From contig NZ_NUNF01000065.1 in the NCBI RefSeq assembly GCF_002585305.1, forward strand, positions 17,858-77,858: a stretch of 60,001 bases of DNA, in the 5' to 3' direction. The position numbers and the translations under genes are program-made. Below, piece by piece: positions 44,872-53,066 of the stretch (its first letter is position 1; each line of letters opens with the position of its first letter). Origin of the DNA: Bacillus sp. AFS037270. Lineage in GTDB: Bacteria; Bacillota; Bacilli; Bacillales_B; DSM-18226. The notes below the pieces were generated by a model, which saw only the letters and a list, made by a program, of their open reading frames with translations, made no database searches and was not told the DNA's origin.

Positions 44872-45000
44872 ATGGTGCTTACCCCTCGCTTACAGCGGAG
44901 AATTCTAATGTATTCATATGTATTTAGAAAGCTTGGCATTTTATCAGAGCAAGAATTTAGCCAAATTACAAATTTCACACCTCTTACTGAAAAACGATAA
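44872..45000 (+). CDS. Small basic protein, 42 residues
   Basis: It starts MVLTPRLQRRILMYSYVFRK and ends TNFTPLTEKR. The ATG follows ATAGGAGATG at seven bases, and a strong terminator begins 14 bases after the stop, which together support a real transcribed gene. There is no clear membrane span or Cys, and the N-terminal half could form an amphipathic basic helix. No family was recognised. Confidence 0.6.
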   Translation: MVLTPRLQRRILMYSYVFRKLGILSEQEFSQITNFTPLTEKR

Positions 45001-45013
45001 TATTATAAACAGT

Positions 45014-45046
45014 AAAAAGCACGCGATTGAAATCGCATGCTTTTTT
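45014..45046 (+). terminator. Terminator of the 42-residue ORF
   Basis: Stem AAAAAGCACGCGATT/AATCGCATGCTTTTT, with one mismatch and a short loop, ends in six T. Confidence 0.9.
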
Positions 45047-45075
45047 ATGCGGATTGTTTAATTTTATTTTTGAAT

Positions 45076-45297
45076 TTAAGATGACATCTTCACTTTCTTT
45101 TGTGTTGTTGTCCATTTTCCGCGGCTTGGGCTGATCACCAAGTCATTATAGGCTAAGACATTTAAATCTCGTTGTATGGTGCGAGGAGTGATACCAAATT
45201 CCTCTACAAGTTCTTGAGTCGTAACAGTGCCGTTATTTCTTATAAACATGTAGATACATTTGATGCGGTTTAACATCCGGTTAGTTGAAGGTTTCAA
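45076..45297 (-). CDS. DeoR-type helix-turn-helix protein YtzE
   Basis: This 73-residue protein consists only of a DeoR-like winged helix: RIKCIYMFIRNNGTVTTQEL, then VEEFGITPRTIQRDLNVL and a basic tail. TTG 45297 follows GGGAGTGG; the ORF extends to 45324 without a ribosome site. Size and position near ytzG/ytgP match B. subtilis YtzE. It lacks the sugar-phosphate-binding domain of full DeoR regulators. Target genes are unknown. Confidence 0.82.
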   Translation of the reverse strand: MKPSTNRMLNRIKCIYMFIRNNGTVTTQELVEEFGITPRTIQRDLNVLAYNDLVISPSRGKWTTTQKKVKMSS

Positions 45298-45614
45298 AGA
45301 ACCACTCCCTATCCTAAATTTCAAACCTATGGCTTAATCCAGCTACCGACGCCTATTTGAAGATTACTCTTCAAGAAATATGTAGTTTCTTTTCCGCGCA
45401 GACATCTCCTTTAATGGAATGTGACTGTGGATACTTAGATGTCATACATCTAACCTTATTGTACCCATAATTTCAGAAAATTTCTACCAATATAGTAAAG
45501 AAAACAAGATATTCTTCGGTAATTAATGGTAATGCTCTGTTTTTACCTCCTCCTAAATTATTTTATACTATAGAGTATGGGGGAAAGTACTTGGTTTATG
45601 TTAAAATTATTTAA

Positions 45615-45812
45615 ATTTTTAACATCGCCTTTACATATGATGGAGCTGCCCTAAACTTTTATTTAAATGGAACCTTAATGGCGAGATAAAGTAAGGCTGG
45701 AACTTTATATAATTCCACCATGCCTTTCACTTTTGGCGCAGAACCTAAAACAGCCAATTGTTATATTGACAATGTGAAATTAGTGAAGTTAGACTTTGGA
45801 ACCACGCTTTAA
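45615..45812 (+). pseudogene. Remnant of a LamG/concanavalin-like domain protein
   Basis: Read in one frame, the fragment gives FTYDGAALNFYLNGTLMAR, a stop at 45687, then SKAGTLYNSTMPFTFGAEP, and further on YIDNVKLV before a second stop at 45810. This order of motifs (a fTYDG..L.FYLNG strand pair, a G.gaEp segment, and an iDNV strand) is that of LamG or pentraxin-type carbohydrate-binding domains of secreted proteins. There is no start codon or ribosome site, and upstream frames are closed at 45612. It is a fossil of a larger surface or glycan-active protein. Confidence 0.6.
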
Positions 45813-45977
45813 CTCAAACTGAGCTTCAAGACTGCTTTTATAAAGCGCTTTATCATTTTATTGTAAGAAAAAAGTGTGCTGTTGAAGTAATGTGAGGAGT
45901 ATTCATTTGGTACCAGATGATATAAGGCAGTACAATAAATGCCTATATGTATTTTATATGTATATCTCTTAACAGAT

Positions 45978-46009
45978 AAACTTCACTAAATTGCGGTTCA
46001 GTGAAGTTT
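45978..46009 (-). terminator. glnL terminator hairpin
   Basis: AAACTTCACT/AGTGAAGTTT with a 12-base loop lies just after the glnL stop; outer CAGAT/ATCTG extends the stem with one bulge. Confidence 0.75.
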
Positions 46010-46037
46010 ATATCTGTCTAATTAAAGCTTAAATTAA

Positions 46038-46973
46038 TTATTGAGACTCTGAAATGACTCGCTGCGCTTCAAAATAAAGAACTTGAATGAATTTTTTCGT
46101 ATTGATCCTTGTAAGGGAGGTCGACGGTGTTGAACTATACTTTAATTCTGTCATCTTCTTCCTTACGGATGTAAAATCAAAAAACTTCGAAGCGTAGTTT
46201 TCGAACTTCCAATTGGAAAAATCAGCAAGACCTAGGGAAGCAAGATGAGTCAATGATTGTGAAATAGCCCGTCGAACTCGTTGTTCAGAAGCCTTTATTT
46301 CTTTTTTTAACTCAGACTCCGATGCGGATGATCCCAGTCTTTTTTTAGCCAGATCAACGAAAATTTCTTTAAGGATCGGAACCCCTTTATGTAACGAATA
46401 CTCATGTTCATTCTGATGTAAGTACTCCAATATATCCAGTAAATCTTTACTTCCGTTTTCGCCAGCGATTCCTAATTCAGATAATAGAACATGACCTGAT
46501 GTTCTTATATTTTTTTCGTCGAACGTTTTTTGTTGTTTATCTAGCGGGTGATACGATTTAAGCACGACATTGAGGGATTTGTGAATCTCGTGTATCGATT
46601 TTTCCAATCGAATTCGTTCTATGACTTTCTGAATAATCGTCAGTATTTCTATCCTATTGATTGGTTTGGTTATATAGTATTCACTGCCAAGGGAATAGGC
46701 TTCAGCAATCATCTCTTTCGATTCTACTTGAGAGATCATGATGATTTTCCCTTTGAATAATGGTTTAATTTGCCGAATGGTTTCTAGTCCGTCTTGAACC
46801 GGCATTAAAAAATCGATCAATAGAATATCTATATTTAACATGTTTAATCTGTTTCCATCCAACAAAGAGCCATCTTCTGCCTCCCCGGCCACTACTCCTA
46901 AACCCTCATCTTCAATGATTTGGGCCAGCATCGAACGAACCGCTTCATCATCATCTGTTATATAAAAAAGCAT
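46038..46973 (-). CDS. glnL: GlnL-type response regulator for glutamine use
   Basis: This 311-residue protein has an N-terminal receiver (acidic DDD at residues 7-9, phospho-Asp in ILLIDFLMPVQDG at about residue 54) and a C-terminal YcbB-type domain with basic helical DNA-binding features. In B. subtilis GlnL, phosphorylated by GlnK, activates glsA-glnT when glutamine is present. Start ATG follows GAGAAAGGGTG, and only four bases separate it from glnK. A matching repeat array precedes glsA at 48410. Confidence 0.88.
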   Translation of the reverse strand: MLFYITDDDEAVRSMLAQIIEDEGLGVVAGEAEDGSLLDGNRLNMLNIDILLIDFLMPVQDGLETIRQIKPLFKGKIIMISQVESKEMIAEAYSLGSEYYITKPINRIEILTIIQKVIERIRLEKSIHEIHKSLNVVLKSYHPLDKQQKTFDEKNIRTSGHVLLSELGIAGENGSKDLLDILEYLHQNEHEYSLHKGVPILKEIFVDLAKKRLGSSASESELKKEIKASEQRVRRAISQSLTHLASLGLADFSNWKFENYASKFFDFTSVRKKMTELKYSSTPSTSLTRINTKKFIQVLYFEAQRVISESQ

Positions 46974-46977
46974 CGAA

Positions 46978-48288
46978 TCACCCTTTCTCCATTAAATGAA
47001 CTGCCGGTAATTGAATAATGAAACTAGAACCTGTTCCGCTTAATCGATTGTCGACGAAAATTTCACCTTTAAGCTGTTCAACCATCTCGTTTACAAAGGA
47101 TAGTCCCATCCCCGTTGAAGGGTTTCCGGAATGATCGTACTTAGTCGTAAACCCGGGCTTAAAAATTAAATTTTTATGTTTTTCGGCAACACCGGGGCCG
47201 TTATCTTCAATTTGGAATTTAACCCAATGCTGATTCCTTTCTATATTAATAGTAATGGATCCAATATTAACGATGGCTTCTACAGAATTTGTGACTATAT
47301 TATTGATAATCGACAGAAGGGTAAAAACATGGTATGGAGGATGAACTCCCTCAATGGAATATTCAATTTGAATACTTTTTCCTAGAAAACTTGCATAATT
47401 TTCGTTTGTTTTTTTGATAATGGAAACTAGTTCGTCAAGTTTCATATAATCTGTAAAACTTTCACCAGAAATCAGTTTAGAAAGCCCAGCAAAAATACGG
47501 TGGTTATCTTTTTTTATCTCATGAACTTCACCGGCAATTATTAATGCCTGCCTGCGGAGTTCCTCGATCGTATTCTCAGCAGCCCCTTCATTTTTCATAA
47601 GGTTTAAGCTTTTGTATAGATCATATGATTTTTTTGTAATGTTTTCAGCATCCTGCAATGTTTTTTTTAAATGAATGGATTCCTCATATAAATTGGAAAT
47701 GAGCATGAGCATGTGTTCATTTTGCTTTCTAATTTGTTTTTCTCTTGCCTGTGCTTCATATAGCTGCATCATCGTGAAAAAGCTGATAACAAGAAAGCTG
47801 TGTGATATCGCCATAATCAGGATTTCACTTATCGCTGTTAACTTAATCGTTGTTCCCAATACCAAATATTGCATGATCAATTCTGCCATATCAGATAATA
47901 TTTCGATGGTGATGCCAATCAATCCCATTAATATGGGCCGGTTATTGAAACGATTGACTTTAGCAAAATAAAAGAAGCAAGCATAGGTGAAATAAAAGAA
48001 AAAACTGGAAAAATTGGATTCAAAAGAGGAAATCCAATTCCAATTACCTTGGTTGATAAATTCCAACAGAATGCGAAAACTCACAACTTGAATGGCAGTC
48101 AAGAAACCAGGAAAAACTGCTGGAATTTTTCGAAACAACAGCAAAAAGAATAAAAATGCCGGCACGCCAAAACTGATTCGAAACGTTTCATTAATTGGAT
48201 AAAAATTTAATTCACCTGCTAATGGGACTGTTATCATCATTAAAACAAGGATGAATAGGTCTTTTTTTAATAATGGGCTTATATTCAA
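46978..48288 (-). CDS. glnK: GlnK-type sensor histidine kinase
   Basis: This kinase has about six to seven membrane spans (first 220 residues), a dimerisation helix with the phospho-His in GEVHEIKKDNHR, and the ATPase boxes TNSVEAIVNIG and DNGPGV. It matches B. subtilis GlnK (YcbA), the glutamine sensor. I prefer TTG 48288 (436 residues) after AATGAGGA; the frame is open to 48375, but that extension lacks a ribosome site. It is divergent from glsA. Confidence 0.85.
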   Translation of the reverse strand: MNISPLLKKDLFILVLMMITVPLAGELNFYPINETFRISFGVPAFLFFLLLFRKIPAVFPGFLTAIQVVSFRILLEFINQGNWNWISSFESNFSSFFFYFTYACFFYFAKVNRFNNRPILMGLIGITIEILSDMAELIMQYLVLGTTIKLTAISEILIMAISHSFLVISFFTMMQLYEAQAREKQIRKQNEHMLMLISNLYEESIHLKKTLQDAENITKKSYDLYKSLNLMKNEGAAENTIEELRRQALIIAGEVHEIKKDNHRIFAGLSKLISGESFTDYMKLDELVSIIKKTNENYASFLGKSIQIEYSIEGVHPPYHVFTLLSIINNIVTNSVEAIVNIGSITINIERNQHWVKFQIEDNGPGVAEKHKNLIFKPGFTTKYDHSGNPSTGMGLSFVNEMVEQLKGEIFVDNRLSGTGSSFIIQLPAVHLMEKG

Positions 48289-48409
48289 AAAGGTCACTTC
48301 CTCATTTTTCTGAAAATTAGTATACAGATAGATTCGTTTTAATACAATGCAAACTTTTCTTTTTAACCAATCCAAACCATTTTAAATAAAAAATAAAAAA
48401 TAAAAAATG

Positions 48410-48435
48410 TTCTGTAGTTTTTCGTTTTCTTCTGT
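48410..48435 (+). promoter_or_regulatory. GlnL-type triple direct repeat
   Basis: Three hexamers TTCTGT (48410), TTTCGT (48420) and TTCTGT (48430) are each separated by four bases, so they recur every 10 bases on one face of the helix. B. subtilis GlnL is known to bind TTTTGT-N4-TTTTGT upstream of glsA. The array lies about 110 bp before the glsA start, in an activator position. The motif fit is seen; binding is inferred. Confidence 0.75.
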
Positions 48436-48476
48436 AGTTCAGATTATAGAATCAATTATATCTTTCTATCAGAAAA

Positions 48477-48491
48477 TAGAAAGCGTTTTCC
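48477..48491 (+). promoter_or_regulatory. Candidate cre site before glsA
   Basis: TAGAAAGCGTTTTCC matches 13 of 15 positions of the cre consensus WTGNAARCGNWWWCA. It sits 54 bp before the glsA start, downstream of the GlnL-type repeats. Confidence 0.5.
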
Positions 48492-48544
48492 TTTTGCTGA
48501 ATTTTTTCCTTAAAAACGTTTAAGAAAGAGAGGATTCGAAGAAT

Positions 48545-49537
48545 TTGATTGAAGAAATTAATAAAGAGACTAAAGATCAGACCCGGAATGAAAAGATGGA
48601 TAGCTTGGAGGAATGGGTGATGCATTATCGTTCCTATGGAGTTGAAGGGCAATGTGCAAGCTATATTCCTGCTTTAGGAAAAGTCAACCCATCTCAGTTA
48701 GGTATTTGTATTGTAGGATCAAATGGAATGGTAATGAAAGCAGGGGATTGGCAAGTCCCTTTCACTCTGCAAAGTATCTCAAAAGTAATCAGCTTTATAG
48801 CTGCTTGTGTAAGCCGCGGTATACTCTATGTGCTTGATCGGGTCGACGTGGAACCAACTGGGGATGCCTTTAACTCCATTATTCGTCTAGAAATGCATAA
48901 ACCTGGTAAGCCGTTTAACCCCATGATCAATGCAGGAGCGATTACCATTGCGTCGCTTCTTCCAGGAGAATCATCAAAACATAAATTGGAGTTCCTTTAC
49001 GAATTTATTGAAAAAATGATAGGGAAACGTCCGAACATCAACGAGGAAGTTTTCCAATCAGAGTGGCTGACAGCAAATCGAAATAGAGCTTTAGCCTACT
49101 ATTTGAAAGAGACAGGTTTTTTGGAATCTGAGGTGGAAGAAGCCTTAGAGGTTTACTTAAAGCAGTGTGCCATAGAAGTAAATACCGAAGATATAGCCAT
49201 GATTGGAATGATCCTGGCAAACGATGGATATCATCCGATGCAAAAAGTACAGGTACTCCCCAAAGAAGTGGCCAGACTTACCAAAGCCTTAATGCTTACA
49301 TGCGGAATGTACAATGCCTCAGGTAAGTTTGCCGCCTTTGTCGGTATGCCAGCCAAAAGTGGAGTATCAGGGGGGATCTTAGCAACCGTTCCTGAGAGCA
49401 TGAAAAGAGAACTGCCTTTTCATGATGGATGGGGCATTGGCATTTATGGTCCAGCTATTGATGAGTATGGAAATAGTCTGACGGGTGTTAAGTTATTGAA
49501 ACATATATCGAAGGAATGGGATTTGTGTATTTTCTAA
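48545..49537 (+). CDS. glsA: Glutaminase
   Basis: This 330-residue enzyme hydrolyses glutamine to glutamate and ammonia. It shares the serine-dependent glutaminase motif TLQSISKVISF (catalytic Ser-Lys) and the segments MINAGAITIASLLPGES and AKSGVSGGILA. The sequence resembles B. subtilis YbgJ (GlsA1) closely, which supports TTG 48545 as start even though the ribosome site AGAGAGG is 11 bases away. It is the first gene of a glutamine catabolic cluster under GlnL-type repeats. Confidence 0.9.
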   Translation: MIEEINKETKDQTRNEKMDSLEEWVMHYRSYGVEGQCASYIPALGKVNPSQLGICIVGSNGMVMKAGDWQVPFTLQSISKVISFIAACVSRGILYVLDRVDVEPTGDAFNSIIRLEMHKPGKPFNPMINAGAITIASLLPGESSKHKLEFLYEFIEKMIGKRPNINEEVFQSEWLTANRNRALAYYLKETGFLESEVEEALEVYLKQCAIEVNTEDIAMIGMILANDGYHPMQKVQVLPKEVARLTKALMLTCGMYNASGKFAAFVGMPAKSGVSGGILATVPESMKRELPFHDGWGIGIYGPAIDEYGNSLTGVKLLKHISKEWDLCIF

Positions 49538-49659
49538 CAACATCTTAAAAAAACGAGTTTCCAGGGGAAATTTCATTGGACATTTGAAAATTCATACGAA
49601 ATTAAGAAAACGATGCAATACCAACTTTTATTCTTCAAATAAAATAAGGAGTGATTTTA

Positions 49660-50952
49660 ATGGCGTTAATAAATACTGTAGAAAGCCTTGCCGAAGAACA
49701 GAAAAAAGAAAAGGAATCTCTAGATTTGTTTCTTTCTACACAAACGGTCATAAAAGAGGCGTTGGATAAATTAGGTTATTCAAATAATGAATTTGAATTA
49801 TTCAAAGAACCCATCCGAATGCTCACTGTCCGCATACCTGTAAGAATGGACGATGGTTCGATCAAAGTGTTTACCGGTTTTCGTTCCCAACATAATGATG
49901 CAGTAGGACCGACAAAAGGAGGCGTACGATTTCACCCAGAAGTGAACGAAGAAGAGGTAAAGGCCTTGTCTATTTGGATGAGTTTAAAGTGCGGCATTGC
50001 GAACCTTCCTTTCGGTGGTGGAAAAGGAGGCATTAGGTGTGAACCGAGAAATATGTCGTTTGCAGAACTGGAAAGATTGAGTCGTGGTTATGTTCGTGCT
50101 ATCAGCCAAATTGTCGGGCCTACAAAAGATATACCAGCTCCCGATGTATATACAAACTCTCAAATCATGGCTTGGATGATGGATGAGTATAGTCGCCTTC
50201 GTGAATTCGATTCTCCTGGATTCATTACGGGCAAGCCCCTTGTTTTAGGAGGGTCACAAGGACGTGAAACGGCAACAGCCCGCGGTGTAACCATATGTAT
50301 TGAAGAAGCGGTAAAGAAAAAAAACATTGACTTGCAAGGTGCTCGAATAGTGATTCAAGGTTTTGGGAATGCAGGAAGTTTTTTGGCCAAATTCATGCAT
50401 GATGCTGGAGCAAAAGTGATTGGTATTTCGGATGCATATGGTGCTCTTTATGATCCAGAAGGCCTTAATATTGATTACCTGCTCGATCGACGCGATAGTT
50501 TTGGTACAGTAACACCTTTATTTAACAATGCAATCACGAATCAAGAATTACTTGAAAAAGAATGTGATATTCTTGTGCCGGCTGCCATTTCCAATCAAAT
50601 TACAGCACAAAACGCCGATCGTATTAAGGCTTCAATCATAGTGGAGGCAGCTAATGGGCCAACAACCCTTGAAGCAACTAAAATTTTGGATGAAAGAGGA
50701 ATTCTCCTTGTTCCGGATATATTGGCAAGTGCTGGTGGTGTCACCGTATCTTACTTTGAATGGGTTCAAAACAATCAAGGATTTTATTGGTCACAGGAAG
50801 AGGTGGCTGAAAAATTACGAAAAGTAATGGTGGATTCTTTTGAAAATATTTATCAAACAGCACATGTCCATCAAGTAACTATGCGCTTAGCAGCGTATAT
50901 GGTTGGAATAAGAAAACTGGTTGAAGCATCAAGCTTCCGGGGCTGGATCTAA
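49660..50952 (+). CDS. NAD-type glutamate dehydrogenase (RocG/GudB family)
   Basis: This 430-residue hexameric dehydrogenase converts glutamate to 2-oxoglutarate and ammonia. The substrate motif GPTKGGVRFH, catalytic Lys122 in LPFGGGKGGI and nucleotide-binding GFGNAGSFLA are all present. ATG 49660 follows AAGGAG with 8 bases spacing; the GTG at 49651 overlaps that site. It lies between glutaminase and symporter, which is not the B. subtilis arrangement, where rocG and gudB are elsewhere. It most likely serves glutamine catabolism here. Confidence 0.9.
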   Translation: MALINTVESLAEEQKKEKESLDLFLSTQTVIKEALDKLGYSNNEFELFKEPIRMLTVRIPVRMDDGSIKVFTGFRSQHNDAVGPTKGGVRFHPEVNEEEVKALSIWMSLKCGIANLPFGGGKGGIRCEPRNMSFAELERLSRGYVRAISQIVGPTKDIPAPDVYTNSQIMAWMMDEYSRLREFDSPGFITGKPLVLGGSQGRETATARGVTICIEEAVKKKNIDLQGARIVIQGFGNAGSFLAKFMHDAGAKVIGISDAYGALYDPEGLNIDYLLDRRDSFGTVTPLFNNAITNQELLEKECDILVPAAISNQITAQNADRIKASIIVEAANGPTTLEATKILDERGILLVPDILASAGGVTVSYFEWVQNNQGFYWSQEEVAEKLRKVMVDSFENIYQTAHVHQVTMRLAAYMVGIRKLVEASSFRGWI

Positions 50953-50994
50953 AATGCGAGATTTTTCTCTATCTATGGAAGGGAGGAAATTTAT

Positions 50995-51135
50995 TTGTGG
51001 ATCATCACTGTCCATTCAAAAAACAATCTAAAAATGTTTGAGTATGACACTGAAAAAGAAGCAAAAGAGGCATTCGGAAAAATTAAGGGTTGTAAAATCC
51101 TTACTGAGATACTTTACCTTTCGATGTATTCATAG
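50995..51135 (+). CDS. Small protein between GDH and the symporter
   Basis: This 46-residue ORF starts TTG 50995 after GGAAGGGAGG at good spacing. It begins MWIITVHSKNNLKMFEYD and continues EKEAKEAFGKIKGCKILTE, mixed alpha/beta in character. The very good ribosome site and its place within the cluster support expression. I recall similar short ORFs beginning MWI.TVHSK in other Bacilli but cannot name a family, and the C-terminus here may be altered. Confidence 0.6.
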   Translation: MWIITVHSKNNLKMFEYDTEKEAKEAFGKIKGCKILTEILYLSMYS

Positions 51136-51403
51136 AATCTGTTTAATCAAAATGGGACCTGACCACATAATCCATTTTTATCCTCTGTGTGCAGTGCCGA
51201 TCTTTACGCTGCATGTATAGTTAACGGGTACTGGTCAAACGATGCTGATGGAATTATACCGTATTAATAAATGATCTTATCTTAAGATTCTAGCAGCAGG
51301 CGGCCACATCGCCGGCACTAACTCTACTTCGATTCAAACCATCGTTTATCAAACTGTGTGCCTAATTGCTTCAATATATACTACATTAATAAGGGGTGGT
51401 AAG

Positions 51404-52837
51404 ATGCAACAATTACTACAAAGTATGGTTGGTGTAACAAATGATTTTCTATGGTCAAAATTACTAATTATTATGCTTGTTTCTTGTGGGATTTATTTCA
51501 CACTTAAAACGAAATTTGTACAGTTTCGAATGTTAAAGGAAATGGTCCGTGTTTTAATGGAAGGGAAAAAGGGTTCCAAAGACGAAATTTCGCCATTTCA
51601 AGCGTTCTGTGTTGGTATGGCCGCCCGCGTTGGGACAGGTAATATCACAGGAATCGCGATTGCGATTGCGTTAGGCGGTCCTGGAGCGGTATTCTGGATG
51701 TGGATTATTGCGATTATTAGCTCAGCATCCAGCTTTATTGAAAGTACGTTAGCGCAAGTATATAAAGTAAAAGATAAAAATGGTTTCCGCGGCGGCCCAT
51801 CCTATTATATGGAAAAAGGATTAAACAAACGTTGGATGGGCGTAATATTCTCCATTTTAATTACGATTTCTTTCGGTCTTGTATTCAATTCTGTACAATC
51901 AAATACCGTTTCTATTGCGTTTGAGAACTCATTTGGTACACATCGTTTAACGTTAGGGATTATCATGGCACTTGTTTTCTCTGTGATTATCTTTGGCGGT
52001 GTAACACGTATTGCCAAAATGGCGGAATATAAGGTTATGATTCTTTCTGTGTTATACATTGGTATTGCCTTATTTATCATAGCTACGAACATTACTAAAA
52101 TGCCGGAAATTCTTTCTCTTATTGTTAAAAACGCGTTTGGACTTCAACAAATGGCAGGCGGTACAATCGGTGCTGCGCTCATGAATGGAGTGAAACGTGG
52201 CTTATTCTCGAATGAAGCGGGTATGGGAAGTGCGCCAAACGTGGCCGCAACAGCAACAACCAGTCATCCGGTTAAACAAGGACTTATTCAAGCATTTGGT
52301 GTATTAACGGATACACTGATTGTTTGTACAAGCACTGCATTTATTATTTTACTTTCTGATGCTTGGAAACAACCAGGGTTAGAGGGAATTGCCCTTACAC
52401 AAGCTGCATTAAGTGAACACGTCGGTTCCTGGGCATCAGGCTGTCTTGCTATCTTCATTTTCCTATTTGGATTCGGTGCGTTAATCGGTAACTATTATTA
52501 TGGAGAAACAAATATTCGATTCTTACACACAAGTAAAGTATGGTTGATGGTATATCGCATAAGCGTGGTAGCCATGATTCTATTCGGTTCCGTTGCAAAA
52601 GTCCAACTTGTATGGGATTTAGCGGATTTATTTATGGGCTTTATGGTTATCATAAACTTGATTGCTATTACATTACTAGGAAAAATAGCCTTTACTGCTT
52701 TAACGGATTACATGAAACAGAAAAAAGCTGGTAAAGATCCTATCTTTTATAAAGATTGTATTAAAAATCATGAAGGCATTGAATGTTGGGAGCTCTCCCC
52801 AGCTACTTCAACTTCAAAAAAGGAAAAAGCTATGTAA
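51404..52837 (+). CDS. glnT: Sodium:glutamine/alanine symporter, AGCS family (GlnT-like)
   Basis: This 477-residue transporter of about ten spans has the AGCS motifs VGMAARVGTGNITGIAIAIA-like at about residue 75 and GLFSNEAGMGSAPNVAATA near residue 270. Length equals B. subtilis GlnT. The start ATG follows AAGGGGTGG. In this cluster it would import glutamine for the glutaminase and dehydrogenase. About 270 bases of non-coding sequence precede it and may hold a separate promoter. Confidence 0.9.
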   Translation: MQQLLQSMVGVTNDFLWSKLLIIMLVSCGIYFTLKTKFVQFRMLKEMVRVLMEGKKGSKDEISPFQAFCVGMAARVGTGNITGIAIAIALGGPGAVFWMWIIAIISSASSFIESTLAQVYKVKDKNGFRGGPSYYMEKGLNKRWMGVIFSILITISFGLVFNSVQSNTVSIAFENSFGTHRLTLGIIMALVFSVIIFGGVTRIAKMAEYKVMILSVLYIGIALFIIATNITKMPEILSLIVKNAFGLQQMAGGTIGAALMNGVKRGLFSNEAGMGSAPNVAATATTSHPVKQGLIQAFGVLTDTLIVCTSTAFIILLSDAWKQPGLEGIALTQAALSEHVGSWASGCLAIFIFLFGFGALIGNYYYGETNIRFLHTSKVWLMVYRISVVAMILFGSVAKVQLVWDLADLFMGFMVIINLIAITLLGKIAFTALTDYMKQKKAGKDPIFYKDCIKNHEGIECWELSPATSTSKKEKAM

Positions 52838-52844
52838 ATAATAC

Positions 52845-52886
52845 AAAAAGATGTTCAGATACAATTCGCGGTCTGAACATCTTTTT
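52845..52886 (+). terminator. glnT terminator
   Basis: Perfect 15-bp stem AAAAAGATGTTCAGA/TCTGAACATCTTTTT with a 12-base loop. Confidence 0.95.
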
Positions 52887-53020
52887 GTTGGTTCTGCTAT
52901 AAAAAACATCTATTTTTAATCCTGCAATAGATTAGGTTGGTTTATTTGACGACCGGTTAAAAGCAACCGCCATCCAAGCAAGCTATGAATTAGCGAAAAC
53001 GGAATAAAAATATAAAAGAA

Positions 53021-53049
53021 AAAAGACGTGTTCGGGTAACACGTCTTTT
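53021..53049 (-). terminator. Cysteine synthase gene terminator
   Basis: Perfect stem AAAAGACGTGTT/AACACGTCTTTT with a 5-base loop lies 18 bases beyond the stop. Confidence 0.92.
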
Positions 53050-53066
53050 CGTATAGGCAGCTGCAA

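Larger units (their letters stand above)
45298..46037. other. 740-bp gene-poor region between ytzE and glnL
   Basis: This stretch has no intact gene. It contains a perfect inverted repeat TTAGATGT-CAT-ACATCTAA at 45435-45453 upstream of ytzE, a decayed LamG-like coding fragment at 45615-45812, and a glnKL terminator near 45978-46009. The rest is AT-rich sequence without recognisable signals. Confidence 0.6.
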
